Assembly: GCA_964549785.1 (NCBI GenBank)
Contig: CAZJXA010000076.1
Coordinates: forward strand, 1 to 13,811
Reading direction: 5' to 3'
From: JBEIUO01 sp964549785
GTDB lineage: Bacteria > Planctomycetota > Phycisphaerae > Phycisphaerales > UBA1924
Length of the DNA: 13,811 nucleotides
A program made the position numbers and the translations under genes. Below are positions 13,070-13,811 of this stretch, piece after piece. The notes under the pieces were generated by a model. It saw nothing but the letters and a program-made list of their open reading frames with translations, was not told the origin of the DNA and ran no database searches. Position 1 is the first letter of the stretch, and each line of letters starts with the position of its first letter.

Positions 13070-13811
13070 ATGCCCAGAACCTCTTCGAAGGCTTCCGACG
13101 AATCAAAATCCAATCCGGGCGACGACGCCCCTCCCCGAGCGCGCCGCCCGCGTCGCGACGCCGATGCCGCCGCAGCTCCGGCAACTCCGCCGCGAACCGA
13201 GAAGCCCGCAACGCCCGCGCGCAGCGATAACGACGGCGAATCCCGCGGGGGCTTCTACGACCCCGACTCGCGGCCCATCGTGCGGGGCGGGCCCGAAGCG
13301 AGGGCTGTCCCAAGATCGGAGCCGCGCCCTCCGGAGAGCCGCCCGGACACCCGTTCTGACCCTCGACCCGAACCCAAGCCCGAGCCGCGTTCGGAACCTC
13401 GCGGCGAATCTCGCGGGGAGCCTCGCGGCGAATCTCGGCCTTTCCCACCGCGAGCCGACACACCGCGGCCGTTTGATGGTGCTTCGGGTTCGCCAGCGGT
13501 GCGCCCGAGCCCGGCGCCCCTTGCAAACAGTGGTTCCGGTCCGAGCGTTCAATCCTCAACCCCCAATTCCGGCTCGCCCGTCGGTCAAAGTTCGATGAAC
13601 ACCGGTAGTTCCGGCGCGCAAGGCTCGAGTTCGGCCTCCGCACCCGGCAGCGGCCAAGTTTCGACTCAGGGCGGCGGGCAATCGGGTGCATCGGGCGGCA
13701 ATTTCGGCGGCGGTTCTGGTGGCGGTGCCGGTGGGGGCTCGGGCGGTCCCTACGGAACTCAGGGCGGTGGCCAAAGTCAAGGAAGTTTCCAGCGTGAAGG
13801 CGGCGGTTATC
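13070..13811 (+). CDS. Long disordered Arg/Glu- then Gly/Ser/Gln-rich N-terminus; possibly Rho
   Basis: The frame opens at ATG 13070 and remains open to the right edge, giving 247 visible residues with no folded domain. Residues 1-60 are charged and Ala/Pro-rich. GFYDPDSRPIVRGG (61-74) is the only segment that looks ordered. Residues 81-135 are Pro/Arg/Glu-rich with an EPRGESRG repeat, and 136-247 are Gly/Ser/Gln-rich. There is no signal peptide, so it is a cytosolic protein with an extended N-terminal tail. In planctomycetes as I recall them, coaE is often followed by rho, and their Rho proteins carry long low-complexity N-terminal extensions; this is inference from order and composition. 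No Rho core motif (RNA-binding or P-loop) is inside the window. Other RNA-binding proteins, such as an RNase E-like or IF2-like tail, are possible. The reading frame is well supported; the name is not. Confidence 0.65.
   Translation, partial: MPRTSSKASDESKSNPGDDAPPRARRPRRDADAAAAPATPPRTEKPATPARSDNDGESRGGFYDPDSRPIVRGGPEARAVPRSEPRPPESRPDTRSDPRPEPKPEPRSEPRGESRGEPRGESRPFPPRADTPRPFDGASGSPAVRPSPAPLANSGSGPSVQSSTPNSGSPVGQSSMNTGSSGAQGSSSASAPGSGQVSTQGGGQSGASGGNFGGGSGGGAGGGSGGPYGTQGGGQSQGSFQREGGGY
13394..13441 (+). repeat. Two-copy 24-nt coding repeat (EPRGESRG)
   Basis: Positions 13394-13417 and 13418-13441 are near-identical 24-nt units, differing only in third codon positions in the first seven codons (GAA/GAG and CGC/CGG). 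They encode EPRGESRG followed by EPRGESR, with Pro in place of the final Gly (123 to 124). Degenerate relatives precede them (EPKPEPRSEPR), suggesting growth of this segment by slippage or unequal duplication. Confidence 0.7.

Noticed and set aside
13041..13691. Several open frames on both strands across the last gene
   Set aside because: Low-complexity GC-rich DNA leaves many frames open. The frame from ATG 13070 is preferred because it alone stays open to the edge with a coherent composition change, and the others are Arg/Ala-rich shadows.

Overview
The window looks like a chromosomal segment of a high-GC (about 65 %) bacterium of the Planctomycetota, most likely class Phycisphaerae or a close relative. 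The basis is indirect: a GspG-like pseudopilin with the FTLIELLIVI type of methylation signal, a membrane protein led by a CxxC-x-YNLRG...CPECG zinc ribbon of the kind common in planctomycetes, a short 'LVGTQAGWMLRPFVG' membrane protein of a type I associate with planctomycetes, and coaE placed directly before a gene with a long disordered N-terminus that may be rho. No rRNA, tRNA, CRISPR array, transposase or phage gene was found. It reads as housekeeping and cell-envelope DNA rather than a mobile island.

Layout. Positions 1-67 are a near-edge inverted repeat with a perfect 28-bp stem. It overlaps the visible end of a small helical protein on the minus strand (337 down to beyond position 1). 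A 456-nt stretch without a convincing gene follows. A pseudopilin (794-1621, +) then converges on a PAP2 phosphatase (1586-2368, -), which is divergent from, and slightly overlaps, an ArnT/PMT-type polytopic glycosyltransferase (2346-4151, +). The glycosyltransferase is coupled by an ATGA overlap to truB (4148-4885, +). fabF (4965-6251, -) lies downstream of acpP (6365-6613, -) as a fatty-acid pair. Divergent from these is a + strand trio: zinc-ribbon membrane protein (about 6869-7852), zincin-like metallopeptidase (7849-8241) and a short, apparently frameshifted membrane protein (8234-8447). UDP-glucose dehydrogenase (8500-9882, -) is followed by a divergent SAM methyltransferase (10080-10907, +), hpt (10995-11579, +), and a gene whose single reading frame joins a membrane-anchored bacterial PH-like domain to dephospho-CoA kinase (11576-12703, +). 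After a 366-nt gap with promoter-like and hairpin sequences, a long low-complexity N-terminus (13070 to the right edge, +) begins. It is possibly transcription terminator Rho.

How the genes fit together. Envelope and lipid themes recur: polyprenyl-linked glycosyl transfer (glycosyltransferase, possibly with PAP2 recycling of the carrier), UDP-glucuronate supply (ugd), fatty-acid elongation (acpP, fabF) and CoA synthesis (coaE). truB and hpt are tRNA-modification and purine-salvage housekeeping genes.

The items most worth following up are the PH-CoaE fusion, the structured leader and repetitive disordered N-terminus of the last gene, the edge palindrome (biological or assembly artefact), and the broken small membrane gene at 8234-8447.
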